Source of the DNA: Acanthochlamys bracteata
Taxonomy: Eukaryota; Streptophyta; Magnoliopsida; Pandanales; Velloziaceae
Assembly: GCA_019914995.1 (NCBI GenBank)
Contig: CM034144.1
Coordinates: forward strand, 134,001-198,000
Direction: 5' to 3'
Length of the DNA stretch: 64,000 nucleotides
The notes beneath the pieces were generated by a model that saw nothing but the letters and a program-made list of their open reading frames with translations, made no database searches and was not told where the DNA came from. Below, piece by piece: positions 47,789 through 59,431 of this stretch (positions are counted from its first letter, which is position 1; every line of letters begins with the position of its first letter). Both the position numbers and the translations under genes were made by a program.

Positions 47789-49796
47789 CATTAGCTGATT
47801 ATAAATATAATTCTAATTAATAAGAAATAGTATATTCGGTGACGCAGGCTGAAAAGGTAGTTAGCGGTGTAACTTCATTTAGGTGAGCTCAATTCTTATC
47901 AGCTAACGAGAAAAACAGACCAACTTTTAAAGATATTAGCAAATGTCAGCTTGACACGTTTGACATAGCTCGTCAGATTTAAAATTTATAAATTGGCACG
48001 TTTTCAGTGAAGTGGAGTTGGGCGTTGACCCATGTTCCATAACAATTGCTAAATTAAAATAAAAAGTCAAACAACTTGTAATGCTTCTTTTCAAGCGAAA
48101 AGTTAACTCTTTTTTGGTGCTGTTAAATAAAGAAAAGTGGCGAACTAATAAAATTATAAATTATTGTGGTTAGTTTTTTACAAGTGATAGCAATGTTCTT
48201 TGGGTGATCGCAAACTTAGTCTCACATTTTACGCATGAACATGAAACCTTCTTCTATAATACAAATTGCACAATACTCATATATTTATCAATAATTACTA
48301 AATATTTAATTTGTGCTGAAAAATTAGTTATTATTTTAACAAGTGGTATTCTTTTTCTTTTTAATAGATTAGGCGTATGTTACAAATTAAGAAATAATTT
48401 AATTATCAATTTATAAAAAATAAATATTAAAAAGTCGTCTCGAAGTAAAATTTATCTGTTTTAATATATAAAATACGTTGGAAGTTGATAAGGTTTGAAT
48501 ATATACAAATATATAATGAAAACAAATTATACTTACGTTCTACATTATGATTTTCTCAAATAATAATTCTTATTCTGTTTAGGGAAGAAAACAATATTTA
48601 TCCTTTTAGTATATGAAACTTAAGATCAAACCGTATTTCCTAAAATATCGTAAATAATTATTTTTTTATATATTTTCTTGTATTTTGTTCTTGTTCTACT
48701 TCTTGAGCTCTATACAATAAACCAGTTTAGAAAAACCTTCTTCCACCATCTTAACTTCGTTATCATTTTTCGTAGATTCATTCTTTCTTGCAGAAGAAAA
48801 TTTACTTAGAAGCTGGGAAGTTTCTTTCTTTCCTGTAATCTTGTTATTCATCTTCTGAAGGTAACTTGAACGGACGCATTATTTTTTATGATTGATGGCA
48901 TGCATGCTTTGTTGTTATTTGTTTCCTTTAATATATTGCTGTTTGCTTTTGTGATTAAAAGTTGGATGCTTTCTTTTTATTTTTTGTTAGTACTGTTCTT
49001 GTTTGGGAGAATTAAATTTTTACTTTACAGTAATTGGTGTTGTTTTCAATCTCCTCAGAAAACCCAACTGCTAGAATGAACTCCTGGAAGACGCAAGTCC
49101 AAAGGAGTGTTCTTCACTTGAACACGAGAATAAACCAAAAAAAAAAAAAAATTTCCATAAAAGTTTTCTTTTTCGGTTTCTTCTTCTGGTTTCAAATTGG
49201 TGTTAGAGCTTCCGTTTTCTTCTTATTCCCTGATTCTTGAATCAAAAGGTAAGCTAAAGCAAACTCGAATTTTGTTACAATTAGCTATAAGAATCGAATT
49301 AGTTAGAGTTTAAATTTTTTAAGAAAATTTAGATTTTAGTAAAAGATTATTATTTAGATATTAGGTATTTCAATTGGATTGAAGTCTTAATTAAATAATT
49401 GTATTACGTTTAAATCTGTATCTATAAAATATGAATTTTAAATTATAAATAAGATGTTCGAAAAGCATTGATAAAAAAAAATATTTCTCGTAGTAACAAA
49501 TATTGATTAAAAACAAACTAAAATTTTTATTAAAATGTGAATTTTTTTTGTTGTAAATTTTTTTTAAACTAGAAAAAGAAGATTTCTAGTTTGTTTTCTG
49601 AATAGGTTTTTCTATTTGGTTATCTAAAAGTTAGAGTTCAACTGTGTAATGTCACAATCTTGCTTGATTCTTGAAATTCACGGCATGTACTTTTCACACC
49701 ATTTTCTTCAATCTTCTAAAAAGTTTTTGGCTCTTTCCGCTTTCTTCCAGTAGTTGGTCTGATATCTGATACCTCTCCATTGTGTTTTGTTTTCAG
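47487..49796. other. Intergenic region and HMA 5' leader
   Basis: Holds an AT microsatellite, AT-rich DNA, and from about 48.7 kb the likely 5' leader of the metal ATPase. A donor AAAAGGTAAGC near 49250 and an acceptor TTTTCAG ending at 49797 suggest a 5' UTR intron. Short frames here are not supported as genes. Confidence 0.45.
47751..47786. repeat. (AT)18 microsatellite
   Basis: Thirty-six bases of uninterrupted AT dinucleotides. Confidence 0.95.
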
Positions 49797-49844
49797 AGAC
49801 ATAAAAACATCAGAGGGAGGGAGAAGAAATCAACAAGGAGGAAG

Positions 49845-52800
49845 ATGGAAAACAAAACAGAAGAACAAGCAGGAGAGGTGAAGCTTCAGAAGAGCTACTT
49901 TGATGTATTGGGGCTTTGCTGCTCATCGGAGGTTGCTTTGATCGAGAATATTTTGAATCCTCTAGCAGGGGTTGAGCAAGTTACTGTTGTCGTACCGACG
50001 AAAACAGTAATCGTTGTTCATGACATCAATAAGATTTCTCAACTCCAAATAGGTAAAGCTGATTTTTTTTTAAATAAAGGGAAGAAGATGCTTGATTATT
50101 AATCTATTTAATGTCAATTGATTCTGAACTCATGGATTTCAATCTCTCTTTTTGTACGAAAAATATTGAATGGCTCCCTGTGTGACCTGTTGGTTGATTT
50201 CTACATCAGAGAGAGCTTTGAACCAAGCAAGACTGGAAGCAAGCACTCGGACATACGGAACAAACAAGATAGCCAAAAAGTGGCCGAACCCTTACATAAT
50301 TGCGTGCGGGACATTGCTGATAGTATCCTTGTTTCATCGGTTCTTCCGGCCTCTGAGATGGGTTGCCTTGGTTGCGATTGTCGTAGGTTTGCCGCCGATC
50401 ATTTTCCGAAGCATAGCAGCAATTCGGAGATTGACTCTAGACATCAACATTCTCATGTTGATAGCAGGTGACTATAACAGATACAACTTTTATTGGCTAT
50501 CCTATCTATGTAGTATTACCATGATGCTTCTATGAAATATTTTTTTTCTTTGGTCGCAGTTGGTGGCTCGGTGGCCATCAAGGATTACACGGAGGCAGGG
50601 TTTATCGTTTTCCTCTTCACAATTGCTGAATGGCTGGAATCTGTTGCTAGCCATAAGGTCTTTTCCTGTCCTTCTTATCATAAATTAGAACAAAAGATTC
50701 TAAGATATGTTAGTGATACAAGTTTCATATAAAGAATGGAATACCCGGTTTTGACAACATTTAGTAAATTCATTAGGCAAGACAAAGTTTTAGTTTCCTG
50801 TAACTGATCTACCTAGAATTTGATCGGCATGAAGATTTCCTACGATTTGATCGGCGGTGCTACTGCTTTATTTATTGAGATTAAAGCAAAAAAACAAGTT
50901 GAGATAAAATCCGTACTGCAACTGAGACCTGTAAAATGCAGGCAGCCTCTGGGATGTCAGCATTGATGAGCTTGGCGCCGCAAAAGGCTGTTTTAGCAGA
51001 GACAGGGGAAGTGGTGGATGTTCAAGATGTTCAGGTCGGTACCGTCCTTGCGGTGAAGGCAGGAGAAGTCATCCCAATCGACGGCATTGTAGTGGAAGGA
51101 AGAAGTGAGGTAGATGAAAGAACCTTGACAGGTGAATTTTTTCCTGTCACTAAACAAACTGGGTCAGAAGTCTGGGCTGGCACAATGAACGTTGATGGTA
51201 ATTTCTTTGTAAATCCTAGCCTAGCTGTTTCATATTTACCTCAACAGCTTGCCAGCTAATATATATGCTGTGAATTTGATGGTGATTTTGCAGGCTATGC
51301 AAGTGTGAAAACAACTGCTCTTGCAGAGAACTCTACAGTGGCCAAAATGGTAAGACTGGTTGAAGAAGCCCAAAATAGTAGATCAAGTACCCAACGCTTG
51401 ATTGATACTTGTGCCAAGTACTACACACCAGGTAAGCTGGCATTTCTAAGTAAACGCAACGAAACATAAAAGTTATTAATGGCGCTTTGAATTTCTTACT
51501 TGCTCTTGTCCGGATTTTCAGTCGTGGTGGTTATAGCAGCGGGCATCGCCATTTTTCCAATGGCGGAAGGGGTTCAAAATCGCAAAAAATGGTTCGAGCT
51601 AGCTTTGGTTTTTCTCGTAAGTGCTTGCCCGTGTGCCTTGGTGCTGTCTACTCCTATTGCAACGTTTTGTTCTCTACTTAGAGCTGCTAAGATGGGGCTA
51701 CATATCAAAGGCGGGGATGTTCTTGAAACTCTTTCCAAGGCAAAGGTTGTTGCTTTTGACAAGACTGGGACGATAACTCGAGGAGAGTTCATTGTTTCTA
51801 ATTTTCAGCCTCTCCGGAAAGGCATACCACTTGAGAAGATTCTTTATTGGTAAGAGCTGATTACATCCCCGCGGTCTGTTTTTCTCAAGTCTGTTGAACT
51901 AACTCTTAATAATATTACCAGGGTTGCGAGCGTTGAGAGTAAATCCAGCCACCCTTTAGCATCAGCACTTGTTGATTATGCTCGAACTAAGTCTGTCGAA
52001 CCAAAGCCAGATAACGTGACCGAGTTCGCTATCCTTCCTGGAGAAGGAGTATATGGAGAAATTGATGGAGTAAAGGTTTACGTGGGAAATCAGAGGATAG
52101 CTGCAAGAGCAGGTTGCGAAGCAGGTGCACTTCTTACAGAAACTTCCGATTGTAACTGTACCGTGTTACCTTCCGCAATTCCTTGTTTAATTCTAAATTC
52201 ATAGCTTAATATTCATGATTTAACTTTACCTTACTAAAAATTTGTTTGCAGTCCCAAATATTGACGATACGAAGGAGGGCGCAACTGTTAGCTATATATT
52301 CTGCGATGCTTTAGCAGTTGCAGTGTTTTCCATGTCTGACGCTTGCCGAACAGGAGCTTCCGAGGCAATTAGAGAGCTCAAGTCTTTAGGCATCATGACA
52401 GCCATGGTTACTGGAGACAGTACTCCGGCTGCTAACCATGCCCAAAAACAAGTAAGTTTGAAAAATCTATACTACCTCCCATCTTATATGCTTTCCTTAG
52501 TCGTAGAGCTTAATTTGAAAACTCCAACATTGATGAGTTTTAAGATATATATTTGTTCGAGCGTGAAATTTAAACGCAAAATGCGAAGAATAATACATAG
52601 GTTACTATACGTGATAGATTGTTGGTGATTTGAAATTTTGCAGCTTGGGAATTCCATCGACTTGATCCACGCTGAGCTGCTGCCAAAGGACAAGGCTAAA
52701 ATCCTCGAAAGCTTGAAAGGCAAGGAAGGTTCTATAATTATGGTTGGAGATGGAATGAATGATGCACCTGCATTGGCCATGGCGGACGTGGGCATCTCAA

Positions 52801-54104
52801 TGGGCGTATCTGGTTCAGCGGTTGCCATGGAGACCAGCCACATTACCCTGATGTCGAATGATATCCGCAACATACCTAGAGCAATCAGACTTTCCAAGAG
52901 GACCACCCGCAAGATTATAGTCAATATTATCTTGTCAATCGGCACGAAGGTTGCAATCGTCGCGTTAGCTATTGCTGGGCATCCGTTGATTTGGGCAGCT
53001 GTTTTGGCAGATGTCGGAACTTGTCTGGTTGTGATAATGAACAGCATGACGCTGTTGAGAACACGAAAGCCCAAGGTGAAGGAGAGCAGCTACTATGAGG
53101 CCGACTGTAAGCCTTGCACAACAACTAGCTGCTGTGAGACCAGCTGTATAAGCGACGCATGTGCATCTCAAGATTTGGAGCCTTGCACGACGACTAGCTG
53201 CTGTGAGACCAGCTGTATAAACGACACATGTGCATCTCAAGATTTGGAGCCTTGCACGACGACTAGCTGCTGTGAGACCAGCTGTATAAACGACACATGT
53301 GCATCTCAAGATCTGTGTTGCGCTTCAAGTGGAGCAGATTGCGTTCATGAAGAAGAAGGGAAGTGCTCAAATGTATGCGAGGCGCACGATCGCCACTGCG
53401 ATGCAGTGGACCATTCCCACAGTGATTCATCAGATCATTGCAATGTCGGTTCATCAGAACACCGCCATGGGGATACAGTGGTTCACTCCCACAGTGATTC
53501 ATCAGAACATTGTCACCAGGTCTCAGAGACGACCAAACCTGCAGCAGAAACAGAGCCTGAAAAGTCGGTGGTGATTACACTGGAACAGGATGATCATGCA
53601 AAGCAAGAGTACACCCATAAGCGTGCCTCGTGTGAACATCAGCATAAGTACACAACATGCAACCATGAAAGTCATGAGCATTCCCACAAGCATGCCTTGG
53701 AACATTCACATGATCATGGCTCGCATCTACATTCCCATAAGCACGGTGCTAACAAACATGCTCACAAGCATGGTTCTGAAAATTCTCATGAACATTGTAG
53801 CCACAATTCACAGAATTCTCACAAGCACGGTGCCCACGAACATCAACACAAGCATGCGTCGCGCAATTGCTGTTCTGAGCATTCTCACAAGCATGGGCAC
53901 GAGTATTCACACCAGCATGCTACTTCAGTGTCGCACATGAAGGCAATTATCGGGGAGTGTTCAAGCAGTGCTAGCAGGTCTTGCGAATCTCAATACCCCT
54001 GCTCATCTTCGGGAGCGTGGAGAGGAAGTAGCAGATGCTGCAGGAGTTACAGAAACGAGTGCTGTTCTGGTATCGTACCATTACCAGAAATCATAGTCGA
54101 GTAG
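49845..54104 (+). CDS. P1B-type heavy-metal ATPase, HMA2/HMA4-like (Zn/Cd export)
   Basis: Pumps Zn2+ (and Cd2+) across membranes using ATP; HMA2/HMA4 load zinc into the xylem, while HMA3 fills vacuoles. Nine exons, 49845-50052, 50210-50467, 50560-50657, 50942-51197, 51294-51431, 51522-51849, 51922-52124, 52252-52451 and 52644-54104, join to 1,049 residues. The N-terminal HMA domain has the plant zinc motif GLCCSSE (C25, C26, E29). The actuator TGE is at 251-253 and the membrane metal site CPC at 355-357. The phosphorylation motif DKTGT is at D399, the HP motif at H439-P440 and GDGMNDAP at 598-605. The membrane core ends near 700. The roughly 345-residue tail holds three 23-residue Cys repeats, then a His-rich region, a metal-binding tail like HMA4. 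All catalytic residues are intact. Confidence 0.95.
53109..53315 (+). repeat. Three 69-bp tandem repeats coding for Cys-rich units
   Basis: Units at 53109-53177, 53178-53246 and 53247-53315, in frame, each coding for 23 residues of the type [20 protein letters not shown] with five cysteines. Units 2 and 3 differ by one base and unit 1 by a few, so the last duplication is recent. Inside the metal ATPase tail. Confidence 0.93.
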
Positions 54105-54640
54105 AAATTCGATCGAATGTGAGAGAGACAGAAGCTCTTCCATCCTTCTCGACTGCAGTTTGAAAAGTTCTTACAGATTGAAGAAAGTATTCTTCAAGTT
54201 ATCAGACTACGGTAGTTTGCGTTTGTCAGTTGTTTTTAGTAGGAGTAGATTTTCTGGTTTTAGGTCTAGAGAGTTTTCTTTAGGAAGTCAGGAAGTTATG
54301 CAGAACTGAAGTTCAAATGAAGAAAGAAGTCAATTCTTTGTTTCTGCTTCTACTCAACGTCACCATTATTTGCTTTTATATATTTCAATGAGGTAATCAA
54401 ATCATGATGACCGAAATATACCACATTATATATAGAAGACCTAAAACTGCAAAAAAAGAAAATGTATCACGTGTTTATCACGTGCATGATCCTACTGATC
54501 CAATTGTTGCTAACCACTACCTTGCTTCTCTCCTGAGTAAGCCCTTGTTCTGAGAATTATTGTTGAATTGGTTAGATCATGAGTGATCTACGAGTTGCTG
54601 TTCTGTTGCTCTAGATCTTGATCGGTTTTGGCATCTGGAG
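54105..54640. other. HMA 3' flank and upstream region of the decayed gene
   Basis: 3' UTR of the metal ATPase to about 54.4 kb, then a promoter-like region with two G-boxes. Confidence 0.45.
54465..54485 (+). promoter_or_regulatory. Direct repeat of TATCACGTG (two G-boxes)
   Basis: CACGTG at 54468-54473 and 54479-54484, 11 bases apart, each preceded by TAT or TTAT. About 170 bases upstream of the first exon-like piece of the decayed coiled-coil gene. Probably its old promoter; current activity unknown. Confidence 0.4.
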
Positions 54641-55654
54641 CGATTATCGATGAGGAATCGTTGCAATCAAATCACCGCGAACTCGAACGAATCAAAACGA
54701 AGATCTCACAACTCGGTTAGTTGGTTCTCTTTGTTTGTTGAATTTATAGTCGCTGTTAGCTTTGATTTTTGTGAAATTTGAGTGAAATTTGTTTGTAATC
54801 GTTTGTAGAGAGTTCGTGTTGAATAGGACGAATTTTTGTTTGATAATATTGTTTGATTTGAAAAAAGGTTTCTTGAACTGTACTGGAGTTGCAGATAATT
54901 ACTACATCAGCAACTATTATATATATGCATTATGTTGTTCGTTTGAAAATATGTTGGTGCGAACTGTTTGAACTCAATGCAATCCATGAACGTGGAATTT
55001 CGTGACATCAAAATTTTCTTAGAGTATACCACATTGTTGGTTTGCTGGTTTCCAGTAGCAACTGTATGTGTCTTGTACCTTTAATGGCATTCTGTATTTG
55101 TGTAGAGTCTAGTATAGCGGAACAAATATTCCAGTTTAAAAGCAAGGATGAGAGTATCGGATAATTGAAGAAGAAAATCCAACAGAAGTGTGCAAACATT
55201 CCATCTACAAAAGTGAAGTGGAGTTGTTTCAAGGTTAGATTGTTATAAAGTATTTTTCTCTTTCTGGGGATAAATGTTGAAAAGGAGTTATAATAGTTTG
55301 CTTTGTGGAGATATAAGGAACAGTAGGTGCAGAAGACAAGGCAGTAAAGGCCTGTGGACGATCAGGAGAACTTAAGGTGCATGTAGTATATGGGTGCAAT
55401 CATCCCCATAGGAAGAGTAGTCTGTGTCATTGTGATCTTCCTTGTTTCCACTTATAAATTAGGAGCTATTTGCATCATAAGATAAACTCTTGAAGACACA
55501 CATATGGTACCTGTCCTGGTGACAGCATCAAGTTTGAAGGAGCCAAGCTTTGCCCATCTTAAGCAGATTCTTTGATTGAGTTTGTTTGTTTCAAGTTTAG
55601 GGCGTATGAGCGTATGCAGTCGGTTTTTTCTTCTGCAGCTCTAGCATTGATTCG

Positions 55655-55896
55655 ATATTGATACATGATTAATACTGATTAGGTTCATGGAGCATGGGTG
55701 CTTCCTTGGATTGCAACCCATACAAGCTATTGTCAGGTACATTCAGCCCCATGTTGGGGTGAAGTGTTTGAGATGATATTGATACATGATTAATACTGAT
55801 TAGGTTCATGGAGCATGGGTGCTTCCTTGGATTGCAACCCATACAAGCTATTGTCAGGTACATTCAGCCCCATGTTGGGGTGAAGTGTTTGAGATG
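55655..55896 (+). repeat. 121-bp tandem duplication including an exon
   Basis: Two near-identical copies, starting at about 55655 and 55776, each with ATTGATACATGATTAATACT, an AG acceptor, the exon VHGAWVLPWIATHTSYCQ, and its GTACAT donor. The near identity means the duplication is much younger than the decay around it. Confidence 0.92.
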
Positions 55897-56216
55897 ATGT
55901 TATAATTCTTTTTCTCTTTGTTGCTAAGGAATGTTTAGCTTTAGTGTTTCTCCCGTGACCCGTGTTAGGAACTCAGATGTTTCAATTTTTGGCATTATTT
56001 ATAGAAATGGATACCAGTCATCAGGGAGCAAGCAACAAGCTTTACTGATTCAGCAGCAAAACCTTATGTGCAGATGGCAGCAAGTAAAATTGTTGCATTG
56101 TACCATGCCTTGAAGTCTGCTGTCATGTCACACATGCTCAAAGCACAACAATCAGTGGTACCATATCTCTTGGTATATTCCCATTATGAATCCAACTGCA
56201 GGAGAGAACAAGTTGG

Positions 56217-56246
56217 TCTCTCTCTCTCTCTCTCTCCCTCCCTCTT
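56217..56246. repeat. TC microsatellite
   Basis: About nine TC units followed by CCCTCCCTC. Confidence 0.85.
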
Positions 56247-57480
56247 GACTTGACTGGGTTTTTTTTTTCCTGGAACCAGGAAGCAAAGAGAACATATAAG
56301 CCTTTCTGTTGACCGACTTACAACTGCAACAAAACCTCACGTTGAGAAAGTATAAGGTGGATTGAAGCTTACAGTAAGGAGGCCCATGGTGTTTATAGGA
56401 AGTCACATGAGTCGGTAGCAAGATACAATTGTAGGTATGTTGCTGCGGTATTGTAGGAGTCTGAGCCTTTTCGTGGTAATGCTGGAGCACTTTGCTTTCA
56501 TTTCGTATATCCTCATCAAGCATCATTAATCCTGGGTGCCATTTAGAAGATTTTCTGCTTAAACTTAGGGTATTAATATTAGGGTGGCTAATTAGTGTAC
56601 ATAAACAGCAACTCTTACCTTTCGGGATTTTAGATTCGTAAACTTATGGTTCTAGTCTTAATCTAGGAGGCAGATAGAAGATTGCTTGGTAGTATCCCAT
56701 GCAATAGATCTATCAAAAGGAAGTTGATCTCGAGATTTGGTAGTTCCTCTATAACCTGATCCTAAAAGAGAGTCAAAATTGAGATTTGTAGGATTTCATG
56801 ATGCAGTCTGTGCTTTGAGGGGAATTAAGCTTTCAAGTTTAGGAAGTTTTAGAATCATTTTGTAAAAAAAGAATGTAGTCTAGGTTGAAGCATGGAAATA
56901 TTGGACATGTATACGGAAGCGCCAAGTATTGGAAAGTTTGTAGGGCATGATCCTTCATTCATTACACCTTGGTGTAGCAAGTATTATCTCTTCTTTTAGT
57001 AGGCACGTTTTCGCACGAGGGAGACATGTTTGACTGAGCTTTAAGTTGGACTTATTTCTTGCTTTTGAAACATGCAGCTCTTTGCCGACTGACTTTTACC
57101 TTCTGAAATAGGTCCAAGGTGCAGTCAGTGACCAGCTAAACAAGCATGATGCTATGATACATCTTGCTATGGACAAGTTTGCACGGATAGTGTTAGGCTA
57201 TGACCCAAAGATCAAACTGTTTATGTTACATTAGCATGATCAATCAAGCAACTACTTTTGTAACATTGTCATGGTTGATCGTGGTGTATTTTTTGTAGGC
57301 ATCTGTTTTTTCAGGTTTGTTTCGTGTTTGTAGCTGTGAATGATGCATACTCGTACTCCAGTCTGCAGTATTCATACTTATTTTCCTTTTATACATTTGT
57401 AGCAAGATGGAACAAGAAAAACATAAGCGGCACGCCCATGCAAACTATGACAACTGAAGGCGTAAGCGCGTAGGCATGCT

Positions 57481-58153
57481 GAACAAATAGAGCTCTGTCA
57501 AGATCACTCATTTCTTGGCAAAGAAATGCCTCTATGGCTGGCGCTGATGCATATTTATGTTAAATTTGTGCTTGTGCCTTCTGACAGTTGTTTGAGAGAA
57601 CAGAAGCTGGGTTACTCTGTGCAAATCACACGAGTTTTCTCTAGGTTGTTGTCATTGTTTATTGGTGTAACATATTACAGCAAACATCCCTAGTGTTGTG
57701 CTATGTAGTCGGAAGTCGCATTACGGTAGTAGTATTGTTGCTGCTGGTGGGTTTTGCTGTCAATGCCACCGTCATAGAAGTCGTCTAATTACTTTCTTCT
57801 TCCTTTTGAACCAGCGTGTTGTAAACTTCAGATCTAATTTTGAAATCTTCCACTGGTTTTTAATATAATAGTCCTCTAGCAAAACCGGCAAGAATAGGTT
57901 TTCTGCCGCAGTTGCGTAGAAAAATCGACGTACGGTTACCTCTCTGGTTGTTGCAGAAATTGCATCCAAACAAGCTTTATTAATTCATTCTACAAATGCG
58001 TGATTCATGAAGCAAACATAAACCAAAATACTTAAAAAAATAAAGAAACTACTCGAGATCAAGTAAATTGCCTACAGCTAGCCTGTCCTGCATTGTTGGC
58101 TTCGGTTACTAGCTACTACGACAAGATGAACTCCAACAAATACAAATACATGT
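57481..58153. other. Intergenic, 3' flank of the NAC gene
   Basis: No coding sequence recognised; the left part is the tail of the decayed gene and the right part the NAC 3' UTR. Confidence 0.45.
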
Positions 58154-59431
58154 TCAGTACGTAGGTGGCCAGTAGCCTTCTAAATCCAGGCAACTATCCA
58201 TTTGCTGGAATCTAGCACCTGCTGGTGCAACATCTGCGCCGAACCCGGTGCCATCTCCTGCAACCATGCAGTTAGACATTGCCGGCGGCTGAGCAACTAC
58301 TTCCGCTGCATTCATGACTAGAGGCGCTGGTCTTAGTGTTTGTTGCAACGGAGCGACGAGGTTCAAGTTGAGTCCACCCGGTAAAGTGAAGTTGCTCGGC
58401 GGAAAGGTTAGCTGTTGTGGTTGAGGTACTAGAGTTGGATGTATAGGAAGTCGAGTGTATCGTTGAAGTTCAGCGAGGTCCGCGTGCATGAAAGCTGCAG
58501 GTCTGCTACTTCCGTGCTCTTGCTGCTGCTGATGATGATGCATGAGCATAGATTGCATGTAGTTCGCCGGATTCATTACGTCGAAGTGGTGATGGTGGCG
58601 GATGTATGCACCTGTAGGGCGTTGGTGGCTTGACGGAAACTTCTTTCCGACGCCGGAACTTTTCGCAAACACCCTGCAAACTACCCACTCATCCTGCAGT
58701 ACGTGATCATCGGCAACAATATATTAACAGACATGATCTACACAGCAATCACTGTATATATGTATGCATACGAGAATTAATATATGCTCGTATACGTACG
58801 TACCTTGTTTACCTTGATAGGAGATTTGGAATGGAGTCTATACTCGTGCATGACCCAGTTGGTCTTCTCACCTCGAGGAGCTCTACCTTTGTAGAACACC
58901 AATGTTTTCTTCATTCCGAGAAGCTCAGGTGTTGATGCTGAGCTCAGGTGTTGATGATGACTGGACGAAGTACTGTTGTTGCTGTTATTGCTGCTGAAGA
59001 TCTCCTTGTCTTTTCCGGTTGTCTTCCAGTATCCGGCGTTAGTAGCTCGGTTTGTTCGAACTCCGGTCGGGTATTTCCGGTCACGTAGGCTGAAGAAGTA
59101 CCATTCCTTTTCACCCATCTTCGCCTTCTCTGATATATATGCACGAGAAAAAAAGAAATATATATATATATAGGAAGAATTAAATCGAAGCAAGTTATTA
59201 ACTAGAATTTTTGTTTTTTTTTTTTTTTAATTAACCTGGGAGCTCCCAAGGTTCGGATTTGTTGAGATCGACGTCTGCGATTGCTCTAGCAGTGAAATCG
59301 GATTCTGTGATTTTATGCGTCAAGTAGTAGCTGATAAGCTCTTCATCTGTTGGATGAAACCTGAATCCCGGCGGTAAGTCCTCCTTCTTCTTCTTGTAAT
59401 TACTATCCTCTTGATGATGATCTTCTTCCAT
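58154..59431 (-). CDS. NAC domain transcription factor (NAM/CUC-type)
   Basis: Three exons, 59431-59236, 59129-58804 and 58693-58154, join to 353 residues. The NAC DNA-binding domain is complete: A ([20 protein letters not shown]), B ([18 protein letters not shown]), C ([20 protein letters not shown] and [20 protein letters not shown]), D ([20 protein letters not shown] and MHEYRL) and E (DEWVVCRVF). Intron positions are those usual for NAC genes. An Asn/Ser/His-rich insert ([17 protein letters not shown]) sits between C and D. The C-terminal activation region is His/Gln/Pro-rich with [10 protein letters not shown] and ends [10 protein letters not shown], as in some NAM-type NACs. It binds CACG-type sites and acts in the nucleus; the exact subgroup (NAC058/NAC100-like) is a guess. 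Confidence 0.93.

Larger units (their letters stand above)
54640..57480 (+). pseudogene. Decayed copy of an ER coiled-coil protein gene (At2g24420/At4g31340-like)
   Basis: Exon-like pieces in the order of the plant ER-membrane coiled-coil family: SNHRELERIKTKISQL (to 54715); ESSIAEQIFQFKSKDESIG, a stop, then LKKKIQQK (55106-55233); AEDKAVKACGRSGELK (55327-55375); VHGAWVLPWIATHTSYCQ (55683-55736, repeated at 55804-55857); KWIPVIREQATSFTDSAAKP and SKIVALYHALKSAVMSHMLK (from 56005); VQGAVSDQLNKHDAMIHLAM (57112-57235); and a basic HAHANYDN/RRKRVG end near 57450. The family reads VHGAWLPPWLAVH, KYIPAIKEQ, SKSAVTPHLVKVQ, VQGTVQEKLKSHEL and SHARRKTKRGH at these points. Splice sites remain, so this is a duplicated gene, not a processed copy. 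An internal stop, frame changes, missing exons and no start codon mark it as broken. Family recalled from memory; gene names should be verified. Confidence 0.72.

Noticed and set aside
48204-49240. Several short plus-strand frames before HMA
   Set aside because: Low-complexity AT-rich frames or 5' leader; no conserved motif.
52965-53309. Long antisense frame with repeated Cys/Ala units opposite the HMA tail
   Set aside because: Shadow of the sense Cys-repeat; the sense frame carries the conserved protein.
53109-53315. CRISPR-like array
   Set aside because: Direct head-to-tail 69-bp repeats without spacers, inside a coding exon of a plant gene.
53299-53940. Other-frame + strand frames rich in Thr/Ile/Met in the His region
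   Set aside because: Products of the His-codon repeats read in the wrong frame.
55683-55857. Tandem small RNA (miRNA or snoRNA) genes
   Set aside because: No known miRNA and no paired C/D boxes with a terminal stem; the repeat is explained as a duplicated exon.
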